The translations under genes were made by a program, and so were the position numbers. Under the pieces are notes generated by a model. The model did not search any database. It was given only the letters and a program-made list of their open reading frames with translations, and had not been told where the DNA came from. Below are positions 1 through 7,016 of a DNA stretch of 45,933 nucleotides, one piece after another. Every line of letters starts with the position of its first letter. Positions within the stretch are counted from its first letter, which is position 1. This DNA is from Thermus tenuipuniceus. GTDB taxonomy: Bacteria; Deinococcota; Deinococci; Deinococcales; Thermaceae. Location of the stretch: positions 1 to 45,933 of the forward strand of contig NZ_PRDA01000039.1 in NCBI RefSeq assembly GCF_002964845.1, read 5' to 3'.

Positions 1-465
1 CTGCTTCTGCCGGAGGTGGTCTTGCGGGTCCTCATGGCCGAGCTGGGGGCTTTGGGTCTTTGGCCTCCGCCTGCGGGGGGAAGGGGGTGTTTATGCAGGG
101 TATTCGGGAGGTGCAAGTTTTGAGCCAAGGAACGCTTCTTCCAGCTGGTGGAAGCCCGCCCGCCTTTAGCCCGGGCCTTGATCCGGTACCTGGCCCGCCG
201 CCAGGGGCAGCTTCTCCACCTTTTGGACCGCCTGGTCTTCCACGAGGTGCGGGAGAGGCTCTGCGAGTTCCTCCTGGAGAAACTTTCCCAGGAAGGGCAG
301 GGCTTCCACCTGCCCACCAACCCGGAGCTCGCCGCCCTTTTGGGCACCGTGCCCGAGGCCGTTTCCCGCAACCTGGGCCAGCTTTACCGCCAGGGCCTGA
401 TCCAGTTGAAGAGGCGGCGGGTGGAGATCCCCAACCCACAGGCCCTGGTGGACTTACTCAAATGA
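1..465 (+). pseudogene. Crp/Fnr-family transcriptional regulator, frameshifted and cut by the window edge
   Basis: The clear part is positions 124-465, which encode the C-terminal half of a Crp/Fnr regulator: the dimerisation helix (AKERFFQLVEARPPLARAL) and a winged helix-turn-helix with the typical Fnr-type recognition region (AALLGTVPEAVSRNLGQL). A TGA at 121-123 interrupts this frame. The preceding residues that fit the end of a cyclic-nucleotide-binding barrel (GIREVQVLS, about 96-122) lie in frame 3, so one net frameshift sits near 121-131. Upstream of that neither frame gives a convincing barrel. The first ATG or GTG downstream would leave only about 105 residues with no sensor domain. 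It lies directly before the feo operon, so it may once have regulated it. It could instead be an intact gene with a sequencing error. Family assignment is firm; broken status is probable. Confidence 0.65.
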
Positions 466-481
466 AAATAGTTATCGTTTC
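464..481. promoter_or_regulatory. AT-rich imperfect dyad upstream of feoA, possible metal-regulator operator
   Basis: An AT-rich island in GC-rich DNA begins at the stop codon of the Crp-like gene. The 18-bp core has GAAA/TTTC outer arms but mismatched inner positions. Its place 28 bp before the feoA -35 box would suit a Fur- or Fnr-type site, but the symmetry is weak, so this is inference. Confidence 0.25.
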
Positions 482-508
482 TAAATTGCAAAAATCCGAG
501 CGGAATAC

Positions 509-537
509 TTGACATTAGCCCGGCCCTGGTTTAGCCT
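509..537 (+). promoter_or_regulatory. Promoter of the feoABC operon
   Basis: TTGACA (509-514), a 17-bp spacer and TAGCCT (532-537) match the sigma-A pattern. A Shine-Dalgarno AGGAGGT at 545-550 precedes the feoA ATG at 556. The -35 box is a perfect consensus match, the best in this window. Confidence 0.75.
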
Positions 538-555
538 GGCTCTAGGAGGTCGGTT

Positions 556-816
556 ATGCTTTCCCTAGCCCAGCTCCCACCTGGTCACCGGGCCCGCATC
601 CTCCAGGTCCCCCCGGAAAAGAAGCGGCTTCTCGCCTTGGGGCTAAGACCTGGCGCCGTGGTGGAGATCCTCCTCAAGGCTCCTTTGGGAGATCCCCTCG
701 AGGTCCGGGCCGAGGAAACCTACCTGCTCTTACGCCGGGCAGAAGCCAGGGGAATCCTGGTGGAAACCCTGATCGCCGCAGAACCCCATGAGCTGCCCCC
801 GGTGCGACTCAGATAA
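556..816 (+). CDS. feoA: FeoA-family SH3-like protein of ferrous iron transport
   Basis: An 86-residue protein of the FeoA family, a small cytosolic SH3-like beta-barrel that works with FeoB in Fe(II) uptake. The sequence shows the family features: the opening leucine-rich strand (MLSLAQLPPG), the central RLLALGLRPGAVVEIL core, and the closing GDPLEVRAEETYLLLRRAEA strands. Length is normal for FeoA. It is the first gene of feoABC; its last 29 bases overlap the start of feoB, so translation is probably coupled. A good promoter and ribosome site precede it. FeoA is generally thought to modulate FeoB; this sequence does not decide its exact action. Confidence 0.9.
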   Translation: MLSLAQLPPGHRARILQVPPEKKRLLALGLRPGAVVEILLKAPLGDPLEVRAEETYLLLRRAEARGILVETLIAAEPHELPPVRLR

Positions 817-2872
817 CGCCAGCCAGAAAACCCTCTCCCCCCGCTTGGAACGCTGGGCCCTGGTGGGCGGGCCCAATACTGGCAAGTCCTCTCTGATAAA
901 CGCCCTGGCAGGAAGCCAGCTCTCGGTGGGCAACTGGGCGGGGACCACCTTGGAGCGCCTTTCCGCCCGCCTGGACCTGGAGCAAGCCCAGGTGGAGTTA
1001 GTGGACCTTCCCGGCACCTACAGCCTCCTCGCCACCTCCCCCGAGGAGGCCCTGGTGGTCCGCGAGCTGCTGCAAAACCCCCCAGACCTGGTCCTTAACG
1101 TCCTGGACGCGGGCAACCTGGAAAGGAGCCTGGTCCTCACCCTGGAGCTCATGGAGCTTGGGTTGCCCATGGTCCTGGTGGTTAATCTTCTGGACGAAGC
1201 GGAGGCTAAGGGCCTGAAGATCAACCTCGAGGCCCTGGAGGAGGTCCTGGGCCCACCTGTGGCCGGCACCGTAGCCAGCCGGGGCCAGGTGGCGGAGGTC
1301 TTGGCCAAAGCTAAGGAGGCCCGTGTTCCAAGCCCTAAGGTGCGATACCCCGAGGCCCTGGAGAAGGCGATAGACCGCCTTACCCCTCGGATTCCCAACC
1401 GGGCCTTGGCCCTGCTGGCCCTCATGGGGGAGGAAAACCTTCCCCTATCCCAGGAAGCGCTGAAGGCCGTCGAGGAAGAACGAGCACACCTGGAGAAAAC
1501 CGGCCTGGATCCCTACCTCCTGGCCCTCGAGGCCCGGTACGCCACGGCCCAGGAGGTTTACCACCGGGTAGCCCATCGGATAGGAAGCAAGCCCCCCCTT
1601 ACCGAGAAGCTGGACCGCCTGGTTCTTCACCCCCTCCTGGGGCTACCCTTGTTCCTCCTGGCCCTGTTCCTTACCTTCCGCTTCACCTTCACTCTTTCCA
1701 CCCCCTGGGTGGACCTGATCGGCAGGGTCCAAGAGGTCCTGGCAGGATGGGTCGTCGCCCTGCCCATACCCCCTTTAGCCCGGTCCTTCCTGGCGGAAGG
1801 GTTGGTGGCCGGGGTGGGCACGGTCTTGGCCTTTGCTCCCCTGCTCTTCCTCCTCTACCTGGCCCTGGCCTTCTTGGAGCTGTCCGGCTTCCTGGCCCGT
1901 ATGGCCTTTGTCGCCGACCGGGCCATGCAGTGGGCAGGGCTTCCGGGCAAGGCCTTCGTTCCCCTGGTGCTGGGTTTCGGTTGCAATGTGCCCGCCGTAT
2001 ACGCCACCCGCACCCTTTCACACCCCCTGGACCGCCTCCGAACCGCCTTGGCCATCCCCTTCATGGCCTGTGGAGCCAGGCTTCCCGTCTTCACCCTTTT
2101 CGCCTTTGTCTTCTTCCCCCAGCAAGCGCCCCTGGTGGTCTTAGGGCTCTACCTCCTGGGGTTGGTCACGGGCCTACTCACCGCTCTTCTTCTGGGCAAG
2201 GTGCTGCGGGCTGAACGAGGAGAGGGAACCATGGAGCTTCCCCCCTACCGCTTCCCCCCCTGGCGGCTTCTCCTGCGCCTGGCCTGGGCCCGGACCCAGA
2301 GCTTCGTTCAAGGGGCAGGGGGACCCATCCTGATAGCGGTTTTAACCGTTTGGGGTTTGCTTCACCTCCCCTTCCCGGGAGGAAGTCCCTATGCCTTCTT
2401 GGCCCAGGCCCTCACCCCTCTCTTTCATCCCTTGGGCCTCGAGGATTGGCGACTGGTGGGGGCCTTGATCCCGGGATTTATCGCTAAGGAAGTGGTGGTG
2501 GGCACCCTGGGGGTGAGCCTCCTCGGGGCAGAGGGCCTTAATCCGCTGAGCTTTCTCGCAGGGGTAAGAGCGCTTCTCGATAGCCTCCTTTCCGCCTTAA
2601 CCGGTACCCTTCAGGGCCTTGGGTCGCTCTTTCTTCCCTTCTCCTTAAACCTTGCCCCTGAGCCCACTCCCCTTCAGGTGGCCCTTAAAGAAGCGGTTTC
2701 CCCCTCCGGGGCCTTGGCTTATCTGGTCTTCGTCCTCCTTTACACCCCTTGCGTGGCCACCGTGGCCGCACTCCGCCAGGTGATTGGCGGAAGGGTAGCC
2801 CTGGCCGCCGTGGTGTACCAGTTTTCCGTGGCCTACATGCTGGCCTTTTTGGCCCGCCAGTTACTGCCATGA
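788..2872 (+). CDS. feoB: Ferrous iron transport GTPase FeoB
   Basis: A 694-residue Fe(II) transporter of the inner membrane. The N-terminal G domain has P-loop GGPNTGKS (residues 27-34), switch I GTT (52-54), DLPG (73-76) and the NLLD guanine-specificity motif near 125. A helical GDI-like region reaches about residue 260. The rest is membrane-spanning, with two Gate (nucleoside-recognition) repeats, including a GFGCNVPA segment and a later PCVAT segment. The P-loop has GGPN where most FeoB proteins have GNPN. The start at 788 lies inside feoA and gives an N-terminal CPRC pair before the P-loop; no better start is visible. The stop overlaps the feoC start (ATGA). Expected to be limited to low-oxygen or iron-poor growth. 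Confidence 0.96.
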   Translation: MSCPRCDSDNASQKTLSPRLERWALVGGPNTGKSSLINALAGSQLSVGNWAGTTLERLSARLDLEQAQVELVDLPGTYSLLATSPEEALVVRELLQNPPDLVLNVLDAGNLERSLVLTLELMELGLPMVLVVNLLDEAEAKGLKINLEALEEVLGPPVAGTVASRGQVAEVLAKAKEARVPSPKVRYPEALEKAIDRLTPRIPNRALALLALMGEENLPLSQEALKAVEEERAHLEKTGLDPYLLALEARYATAQEVYHRVAHRIGSKPPLTEKLDRLVLHPLLGLPLFLLALFLTFRFTFTLSTPWVDLIGRVQEVLAGWVVALPIPPLARSFLAEGLVAGVGTVLAFAPLLFLLYLALAFLELSGFLARMAFVADRAMQWAGLPGKAFVPLVLGFGCNVPAVYATRTLSHPLDRLRTALAIPFMACGARLPVFTLFAFVFFPQQAPLVVLGLYLLGLVTGLLTALLLGKVLRAERGEGTMELPPYRFPPWRLLLRLAWARTQSFVQGAGGPILIAVLTVWGLLHLPFPGGSPYAFLAQALTPLFHPLGLEDWRLVGALIPGFIAKEVVVGTLGVSLLGAEGLNPLSFLAGVRALLDSLLSALTGTLQGLGSLFLPFSLNLAPEPTPLQVALKEAVSPSGALAYLVFVLLYTPCVATVAALRQVIGGRVALAAVVYQFSVAYMLAFLARQLLP

Positions 2873-3114
2873 TGGCCAAAGTCCTGGACCTCCTCACGTC
2901 CCCCAAGACTCCCCGGGAGCTGGCTGGAGCGCTGGGGCTCAGCCTCGAGGCCACCCTTCTTCTTCTTCAGCAACTGGAGCGAAGGGGCTATGTGCAATCT
3001 CTCCCCTGCACTACATCCTGCGGGGCCTGCGCCTTCCGCAACCTCTGCCCCGGGCCCAACGAAACCCCCTGGATGCGAATCCTGGGAAAACTCACTCCAG
3101 GCCCCACGCCCTAG
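2869..3114 (+). CDS. feoC: FeoC-like winged-helix protein with a four-cysteine motif
   Basis: An 81-residue protein translationally coupled to feoB through an ATGA overlap. Residues 1-45 form a small winged-helix domain (SPKTPRELAGALGLSLEATL, then a wing ending RRGYVQSL). The C-terminal part has four cysteines spaced C-x3-C-x2-C-x5-C (CTTSCGACAFRNLC), as in FeoC proteins proposed to bind an iron-sulfur cluster. Position and architecture fit FeoC, which is thought to sense oxygen or iron and protect or modulate FeoB. It could instead be called an FeoC-like regulator, since no DNA target is evident. An ATG at 2872 is an alternative start one codon later. Confidence 0.85.
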   Translation: MMAKVLDLLTSPKTPRELAGALGLSLEATLLLLQQLERRGYVQSLPCTTSCGACAFRNLCPGPNETPWMRILGKLTPGPTP

Positions 3115-3125
3115 TTCTTAGCCCG

Positions 3126-3392
3126 CTACCCTTGCTCCAGCACGGGCACGTTAGGCAGGGTTTTAGCCCAGTGCCGATTCTTTTCTATGTACTCCCTCCA
3201 CGGCTCGGGAACATCCTCCTCGGGGAAGATGGCGTTCACCGGGCAGGCGGGCACACAGGCCCCGCAGTCAATGCACTCGTCGGGATGGATGTAAAGCTGC
3301 TCTCCGGCGTCGTAGATGCACTCCACGGGGCAGACCTCCTGGCAGGACCGGTCTTTGACGCCGATGCAGGGCTCGCAGATCACGTGGGGCAT
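3126..3392 (-). CDS. fdxA: Seven-iron ferredoxin (3Fe-4S/4Fe-4S)
   Basis: An 88-residue soluble electron carrier very close to the well-known Thermus ferredoxin. The N-terminal half carries C-x2-C-x7-C-x3-CP (from MPHVICEPC), typical of the 3Fe-4S site; the second half carries CIDCGACVPACP, the 4Fe-4S signature. The C-terminal tail (WREYIEKNRHWAKTLPNVPV) is slightly longer than I expect for the T. thermophilus protein. The ATG at 3392 is chosen over the in-frame ATG at 3404 because family members begin MPHVI and a GGAGGT ribosome site sits just before it. It is convergent with feoC, with an 11-bp gap. It probably supplies electrons to several oxidoreductases. Confidence 0.95.
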   Translation of the reverse strand: MPHVICEPCIGVKDRSCQEVCPVECIYDAGEQLYIHPDECIDCGACVPACPVNAIFPEEDVPEPWREYIEKNRHWAKTLPNVPVLEQG

Positions 3393-3537
3393 AGCTACCT
3401 CCAAGGCCTAGCCTGCTCCCTGGCTTTCGGCCCGTCCATGACCCGGGTCAAGGGGCTTTGAGGCCTGGAATTGGCGCCCCAAGCCTCCTAGGAACAAGCT
3501 CACACTTAGGGGGCAGCCAAAAAGACGAAAATGAAGC

Positions 3538-3933
3538 ATGGTAGCTTTGAGAAAGCCCCTTCCCCCCTATACCCTCCACACCCCTGGAGGGCAAAGGGTG
3601 TACCTGCCCGACCTTAAGGGGAAGACGCTGGTTCTCCTACGCAACCCCGGGATGGCCCAGGCCTTGGCCCTCCGCCAGGAAGAGCTCGCTGCCCTCGAGG
3701 CCCAGGCCTTCCTCCTTGCCCCAAAAGCCCAGGAAAGCCCTTTGCCCCTTCTCTTGGATCGGGAAGGGGACCTGGTTTCCGTTATCCCGGAAAAGGGCAC
3801 GTTGGTGGCCGAACCCTTCCTGGAGGTCTACCACCTGGGGACGGTGGAAGACGCAGAGGAGATCCTGGACTGGGTGCGCTTCGTAGGGGCCCAGTGCCCG
3901 GAGTGCGTCCTCCCTGAGGCGGAATGGCTCTAA
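3538..3933 (+). CDS. Thioredoxin-fold (peroxiredoxin-like) protein of unknown role
   Basis: A 131-residue protein. The first 100 residues resemble the AhpC/TSA peroxiredoxin fold: an N-terminal beta-hairpin (YTLHTPGGQRVYLPDLKGKTLVLL), a helix rich in glutamate and alanine, and a PLPLLLDREGDLVSVIPE strand pair. The usual peroxidatic cysteine after the first core strand is missing; the position reads LLRNPGMAQAL. Instead the only two cysteines form a CPEC pair near the C-terminus (AQCPECVLPEAEWL). It is therefore unlikely to be a classical peroxidase; the CPEC pair may be redox-active or bind metal. Its neighbours (ferredoxin, Rrf2 regulator, DUF542) suggest a redox setting. I do not recognise a named family. 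Confidence 0.7.
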   Translation: MVALRKPLPPYTLHTPGGQRVYLPDLKGKTLVLLRNPGMAQALALRQEELAALEAQAFLLAPKAQESPLPLLLDREGDLVSVIPEKGTLVAEPFLEVYHLGTVEDAEEILDWVRFVGAQCPECVLPEAEWL

Positions 3934-3934
3934 A

Positions 3935-4135
3935 GTAAAGCGGGTCTACGAGCCAGCCTCACCAGACGACGGGGTGCGGGTGCTGGTGGACCGCCTCTGG
4001 CCCTGGGGGCTTTTCAAGGAAAAGGCCCGGGTGGATTGGTGGGCCGAGGAACTTGCGCCCTCCCACGCCTTGTGCCACTTCTTCGGTAAAGCGGGAAGAG
4101 CCCTACGCCCTTCACGCTCTCTTGCTCGTGGCTGA
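3935..4135 (+). pseudogene. Truncated DUF488-family fragment
   Basis: Positions 3935-4087 read KRVYEPASPDDGVRVLVDRLWPWGLFKEKARVDWWAEELAP (in pieces: VKRVYEPASPDDG, then RVLVDRLWPWG, then ELAPSHALCHFFG), which matches the N-terminal half of DUF488 proteins. After HFFG the similarity stops abruptly and the frame ends at a TGA at 4133. The expected second half is absent. No ATG, GTG or TTG begins the frame at the right place; the codon where a start is expected is GTA at 3935. The break coincides with a second copy of the decamer GTAAAGCGGG at 4086, where the Rrf2 gene begins. The fragment is almost certainly non-functional. Confidence 0.75.
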
Positions 4136-4493
4136 AGAACCGGAGCTTTCTACGGCGGAGATCGCCAGGAAGCTCAAGGCCCCAGCTGCCTTCATGGCCA
4201 AGGTACTCTCCAGGTTAGCTAAAGCCGGCCTGGTGGAAAGCCGCATGGGCCGGGCCGGAGGGGTGTGGCTCAGACTTCCCCCCGAGGAGATCTCCCTCCT
4301 CAAGGTGATGGAAAGCCTCTCCGGTCCCGTGGCCCTGGACCTCTGCGCCACCCTGCGGCGTTGCCCCACGGAGGAAAGGCGGGGGTTTTGCTACCTCAAG
4401 CCCAACCTGGTGCGCATGAACCAGGAGATCCGCAAGGCCTTTTCCAGCCTCACCCTCAAGGACCTCCTCCCCGAAGCGCCCCAGAAGGCTTGA
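4053..4493 (+). CDS. Rrf2-family transcriptional regulator, N-terminus disturbed
   Basis: Family similarity starts at about position 4086 (VKREEPYALHALLLVAEEPE) and covers a whole Rrf2 protein: a winged-helix domain (STAEIARKLKAPAAFMAKVLSRLAKAGLVES, then a GRAGGVWL wing) and a dimerisation helix. Three cysteines, spaced C-x5-C-x8-C (LDLCATLRRCPTEERRGFC), lie where IscR/NsrR-type members hold an iron-sulfur cluster, so a redox- or NO-sensing role is plausible. The nearest in-frame start is a TTG at 4053, inside the DUF488 remnant, which would add a foreign leader of 11 residues. The natural start, perhaps a GTG where GTA now stands at 4086, seems lost. Function may be reduced or absent. Confidence 0.65.
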   Translation: MRPPTPCATSSVKREEPYALHALLLVAEEPELSTAEIARKLKAPAAFMAKVLSRLAKAGLVESRMGRAGGVWLRLPPEEISLLKVMESLSGPVALDLCATLRRCPTEERRGFCYLKPNLVRMNQEIRKAFSSLTLKDLLPEAPQKA

Positions 4494-4539
4494 CCGAGGT
4501 CATGGCGGGGAAACCCCTGGGGGCCCCAGGCTAAGGAGC

Positions 4540-4809
4540 ATGGAGGGGATCACCCTGAACACCACGGTCAACGAGATCCTCAGGCGCTTCCCCAAGGCGG
4601 TGGAGCTCCTCAATGGGCTAGGCCTGGACACCTGTTGCGGCGGGGCGGAACCCTGGGGGAGGCGGCCAAAGCTGAAGGCCAGGAACCGAAGGCGGTGGCG
4701 TGGAGCCTGGGGCCTGGGACTCCCATATGTATGGGGGCTTTTCGCTCTCCTCTCCGTTTTGGCGGGAAACTTCTTCGTCCTCCTCATGCTGGAGGTGCTT
4801 TGGGGCTAA
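4540..4809 (+). pseudogene. DUF542 (ScdA/RIC N-terminal) iron-sulfur repair gene, frameshifted
   Basis: Residues 1-34 (TTVNEILRRFPKAVELLNGL, then GLDTCCGG) are a clear DUF542 domain with the conserved TCCGG motif, as in ScdA/YtfE/RIC proteins that repair iron-sulfur centres after NO or oxidative damage. Directly after the motif, near 4645-4655, the expected continuation (GTLGEAAKAEGQEPKAVAWSL) is in another frame. The original frame instead runs through an arginine-rich stretch into a hydrophobic segment (PYVWGLFALLSVLAGNFFVL) and stops at 4809. That tail looks like a genuine transmembrane helix from a different gene. So this is either a frameshifted gene next to a membrane-gene remnant or an odd fusion. 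No hemerythrin domain follows. Confidence 0.65.
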
Positions 4810-4840
4810 GGAACCTTTGGACCTCACTTCAGAAAATGGT

Positions 4841-5938
4841 ATGCGTGCGACAAGCGTTCCCCTTAAATCTGTGGCCCTCCCCACGGAGCACGGGGGCTGG
4901 GGATTCACCCTAGAACCCATCCTCCTAGGCTTATTCCTCTCCCCAGGACCCCACACCCTGGGGCTTGCCCTCTTGGGCCTCTTTGGGTTCCTGGCCCGGC
5001 ACCCCTTGAAGCTGGTCTACCAGGACCTAAGGAAGGGCAAACGCTATCCCCGCACCGAGCTGGCCTTAAAGGTGGGCGGGGCCTATTTGGCCCTGGCCCT
5101 TTTGGGCCTTCTCCTTGCCGCCTTGACCGCCAAAGGCCCCTTCCTCCTCCCCCTTCTTTTGGCGGTGCCCTTGGGGGTCTACATGCTCTGGGCGGATACC
5201 TCAAACCGTTCCCGGGACCTTTTCCCCGAGATCGCCGCCGCCTTGGCCATGGCTTCCTTGGCCCCTGCGGGGGTTTTGGCAGGAGGCCTGGAGCCAGGGA
5301 TCGCTTTGGGAAGCTTTCTCGCCTTGGCCATCAGGGACATCGCCGCCCTGTACTATGCCCGCACCCAGGTACTCAGGGCCCGGGGAAGAAACCCCAAGCA
5401 TTACCCCGCCCACCTGGCCCTTTGGACTTCTTCCCTCCTCGCCATGCTTCTCCAAAGCCAGGGGCTGTTTCCCTTTACCACCACCTTCGCCCTTCTCCTC
5501 CTGGCCTTTTATGGAAGTCTCGCCCTCTTGAGACCACCGGTGGAGGCCAGGATCATCGGCTGGACGCAGATGGGCTTTGGCCTTTTGGTGGTCCTGGCCA
5601 CCGCCTTGGGCTACACCCTCCAGGGCCTCCCCACCGCCCTTTTGGGGATGCCGCTTCTGCACCGGTTTCTGGGATGGACCCTGGTGGGACTGGCCTTTCT
5701 GGCAGGGCTTTACCTCCTCCTGCGGAAGGAGGTAAACAGGCCCGTGCGCCTTCTCCTGGGGCTTTACGACCTGAACACCCTTTTGGGCCTCCTCTACCTG
5801 GCCTTCCTCTGGAAGCCCCTCCCTCACCCCCTCCTGGCCCTCATCGGGGTGGTCCTCCTCCACATCCTCCTGAAAAAACCCCATCCCTGGCCCGGGATTG
5901 GCTTCCTCCTCCTAGGATTCCTCCTTCTTTGGCACTGA
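4841..5938 (+). CDS. YwiC-like polytopic membrane protein
   Basis: A 365-residue membrane protein. It begins with the hallmark PTEHGGWGF motif of YwiC-like proteins, followed by roughly ten hydrophobic segments and the KLVYQDLRKGKRYPRTELAL loop. YwiC-like proteins are uncharacterised; in Bacillus ywiC lies among nitrate-respiration genes, which fits the redox/NO-type remnants just upstream. The ATG at 4841 is chosen because conserved residues begin soon after it; an upstream in-frame ATG at 4700 would add residues that overlap the DUF542 remnant and look non-coding. Transport or quinone-related roles have been guessed for such folds, but nothing here proves one. Confidence 0.8.
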   Translation: MRATSVPLKSVALPTEHGGWGFTLEPILLGLFLSPGPHTLGLALLGLFGFLARHPLKLVYQDLRKGKRYPRTELALKVGGAYLALALLGLLLAALTAKGPFLLPLLLAVPLGVYMLWADTSNRSRDLFPEIAAALAMASLAPAGVLAGGLEPGIALGSFLALAIRDIAALYYARTQVLRARGRNPKHYPAHLALWTSSLLAMLLQSQGLFPFTTTFALLLLAFYGSLALLRPPVEARIIGWTQMGFGLLVVLATALGYTLQGLPTALLGMPLLHRFLGWTLVGLAFLAGLYLLLRKEVNRPVRLLLGLYDLNTLLGLLYLAFLWKPLPHPLLALIGVVLLHILLKKPHPWPGIGFLLLGFLLLWH

Positions 5939-5993
5939 GGCCCATGGTGGGCGGAACCACCCTCTTCCCCCCGCCACCGGGGAAAATGGAAGC

Positions 5994-7016
5994 ATGAGGA
6001 AAGCCTGGGGGATTCTCCTCCTTCTTCCCTTAGCGGGGGCCCTCTACGCCCTGTGGAGCCAGCCCGTACAGCTTTGGGGTAGGCCAGAAAACGTAACTTG
6101 GGAACTGGCCCAGGCGCCTCCTGAACGCCTGCAGGAGGTCTACACCAGGGCCCATCCCGCCGTCTTGCGCATAGATGGCCCGGAGGGAAGCCGGGGCACG
6201 GGGTTCTTTTACCGGGAGGGCCTCGTCCTTACCGCCTACCACGTGGTGGCCGAGGGCGGGCCTTATACTTTGGTGCTCTCCAACCAAAAGCGGGCCACGG
6301 CCACCCTTCTCGGTTTCGCCGAGCCCATGGACCTGGCGATCCTGGCCACGGAGGCCCGCGCCCCCGCCCTCCTTTCCCTGGAAACCCAAAGGCGCCCCCA
6401 GGTGGGGGAAGCGGTCTTGCACATCGGCAACGGGCGCAACCAGTTCATCGCCCCCCGGTATGGGCGCATCACCCAGCTTTTCGTGAACCCCTCGCCTTTT
6501 CTTCCCCAGGGCCTGGTGGAAACCAGCCTCCCCCTTTCCCCCGGGGACTCGGGAGGACCTGTGCTGGACCTCGAGGGGAAGGTGGTGGGGGTGGCGGTGG
6601 CCATCGGCCAGACGGAGGAGGGCTTCCGGAGTTTCTTCACCCCGTTCCTGGGCCGGGGCCAGGTCCTGGCGGAGATGGAAGGGGGTAAGCGAAGCTACTG
6701 GCCCTACCTGGGCCTGAGGGGTCCGAGGGGCTTAACCCCCGAGCTGGCCCGGGAGCTGGGCCTGCCCCCGGGTGGGGTGCTGGTGGGCGAGGTGGTCCCG
6801 GGCGGGGCCGCCCACCGGGCAGGGCTAAGGGGCCTGGAGGCAGGGGGGGTGCCGGATGTGATCCTCGAGGTAAACGGGGTCCCGGTGAACACCTTTGAGG
6901 ACCTCCTGCGGGAGGTACGCCGCTACCAAGTGGGGGACAGGATCCGCCTTAGCGTGCGCCGGGGCGGGGAGGTCCTCCAGGTGGAGGCGGAGCTCGCCCC
7001 CTTTCCCGGAAGGTGA
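5994..7016 (+). CDS. HtrA/DegP-type trypsin-like serine protease with PDZ domain
   Basis: A 340-residue envelope protease. An N-terminal hydrophobic helix (residues 7-20, WGILLLLPLAGALYALW) is a signal anchor. The trypsin-like domain has histidine in TAYHVV, aspartate in MDLAIL and serine in PGDSGGPV, a complete triad. A C-terminal PDZ domain follows from about residue 235 (YLGLRGPRGLTPELA to the end), containing the PGGAAHRAGL substrate loop. Length and order match a single-PDZ HtrA (DegS-like). It should cut misfolded proteins outside the cytoplasmic membrane. It follows ywiC after 55 bp and abuts the convergent P1 peptidase gene with no gap (TGATCA holds both stops). Confidence 0.9.
   Translation: MRKAWGILLLLPLAGALYALWSQPVQLWGRPENVTWELAQAPPERLQEVYTRAHPAVLRIDGPEGSRGTGFFYREGLVLTAYHVVAEGGPYTLVLSNQKRATATLLGFAEPMDLAILATEARAPALLSLETQRRPQVGEAVLHIGNGRNQFIAPRYGRITQLFVNPSPFLPQGLVETSLPLSPGDSGGPVLDLEGKVVGVAVAIGQTEEGFRSFFTPFLGRGQVLAEMEGGKRSYWPYLGLRGPRGLTPELARELGLPPGGVLVGEVVPGGAAHRAGLRGLEAGGVPDVILEVNGVPVNTFEDLLREVRRYQVGDRIRLSVRRGGEVLQVEAELAPFPGR

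Noticed and set aside
5422-5997. A 191-codon frame inside the YwiC-like gene
   Set aside because: Proline-rich shadow frame with no ribosome site.
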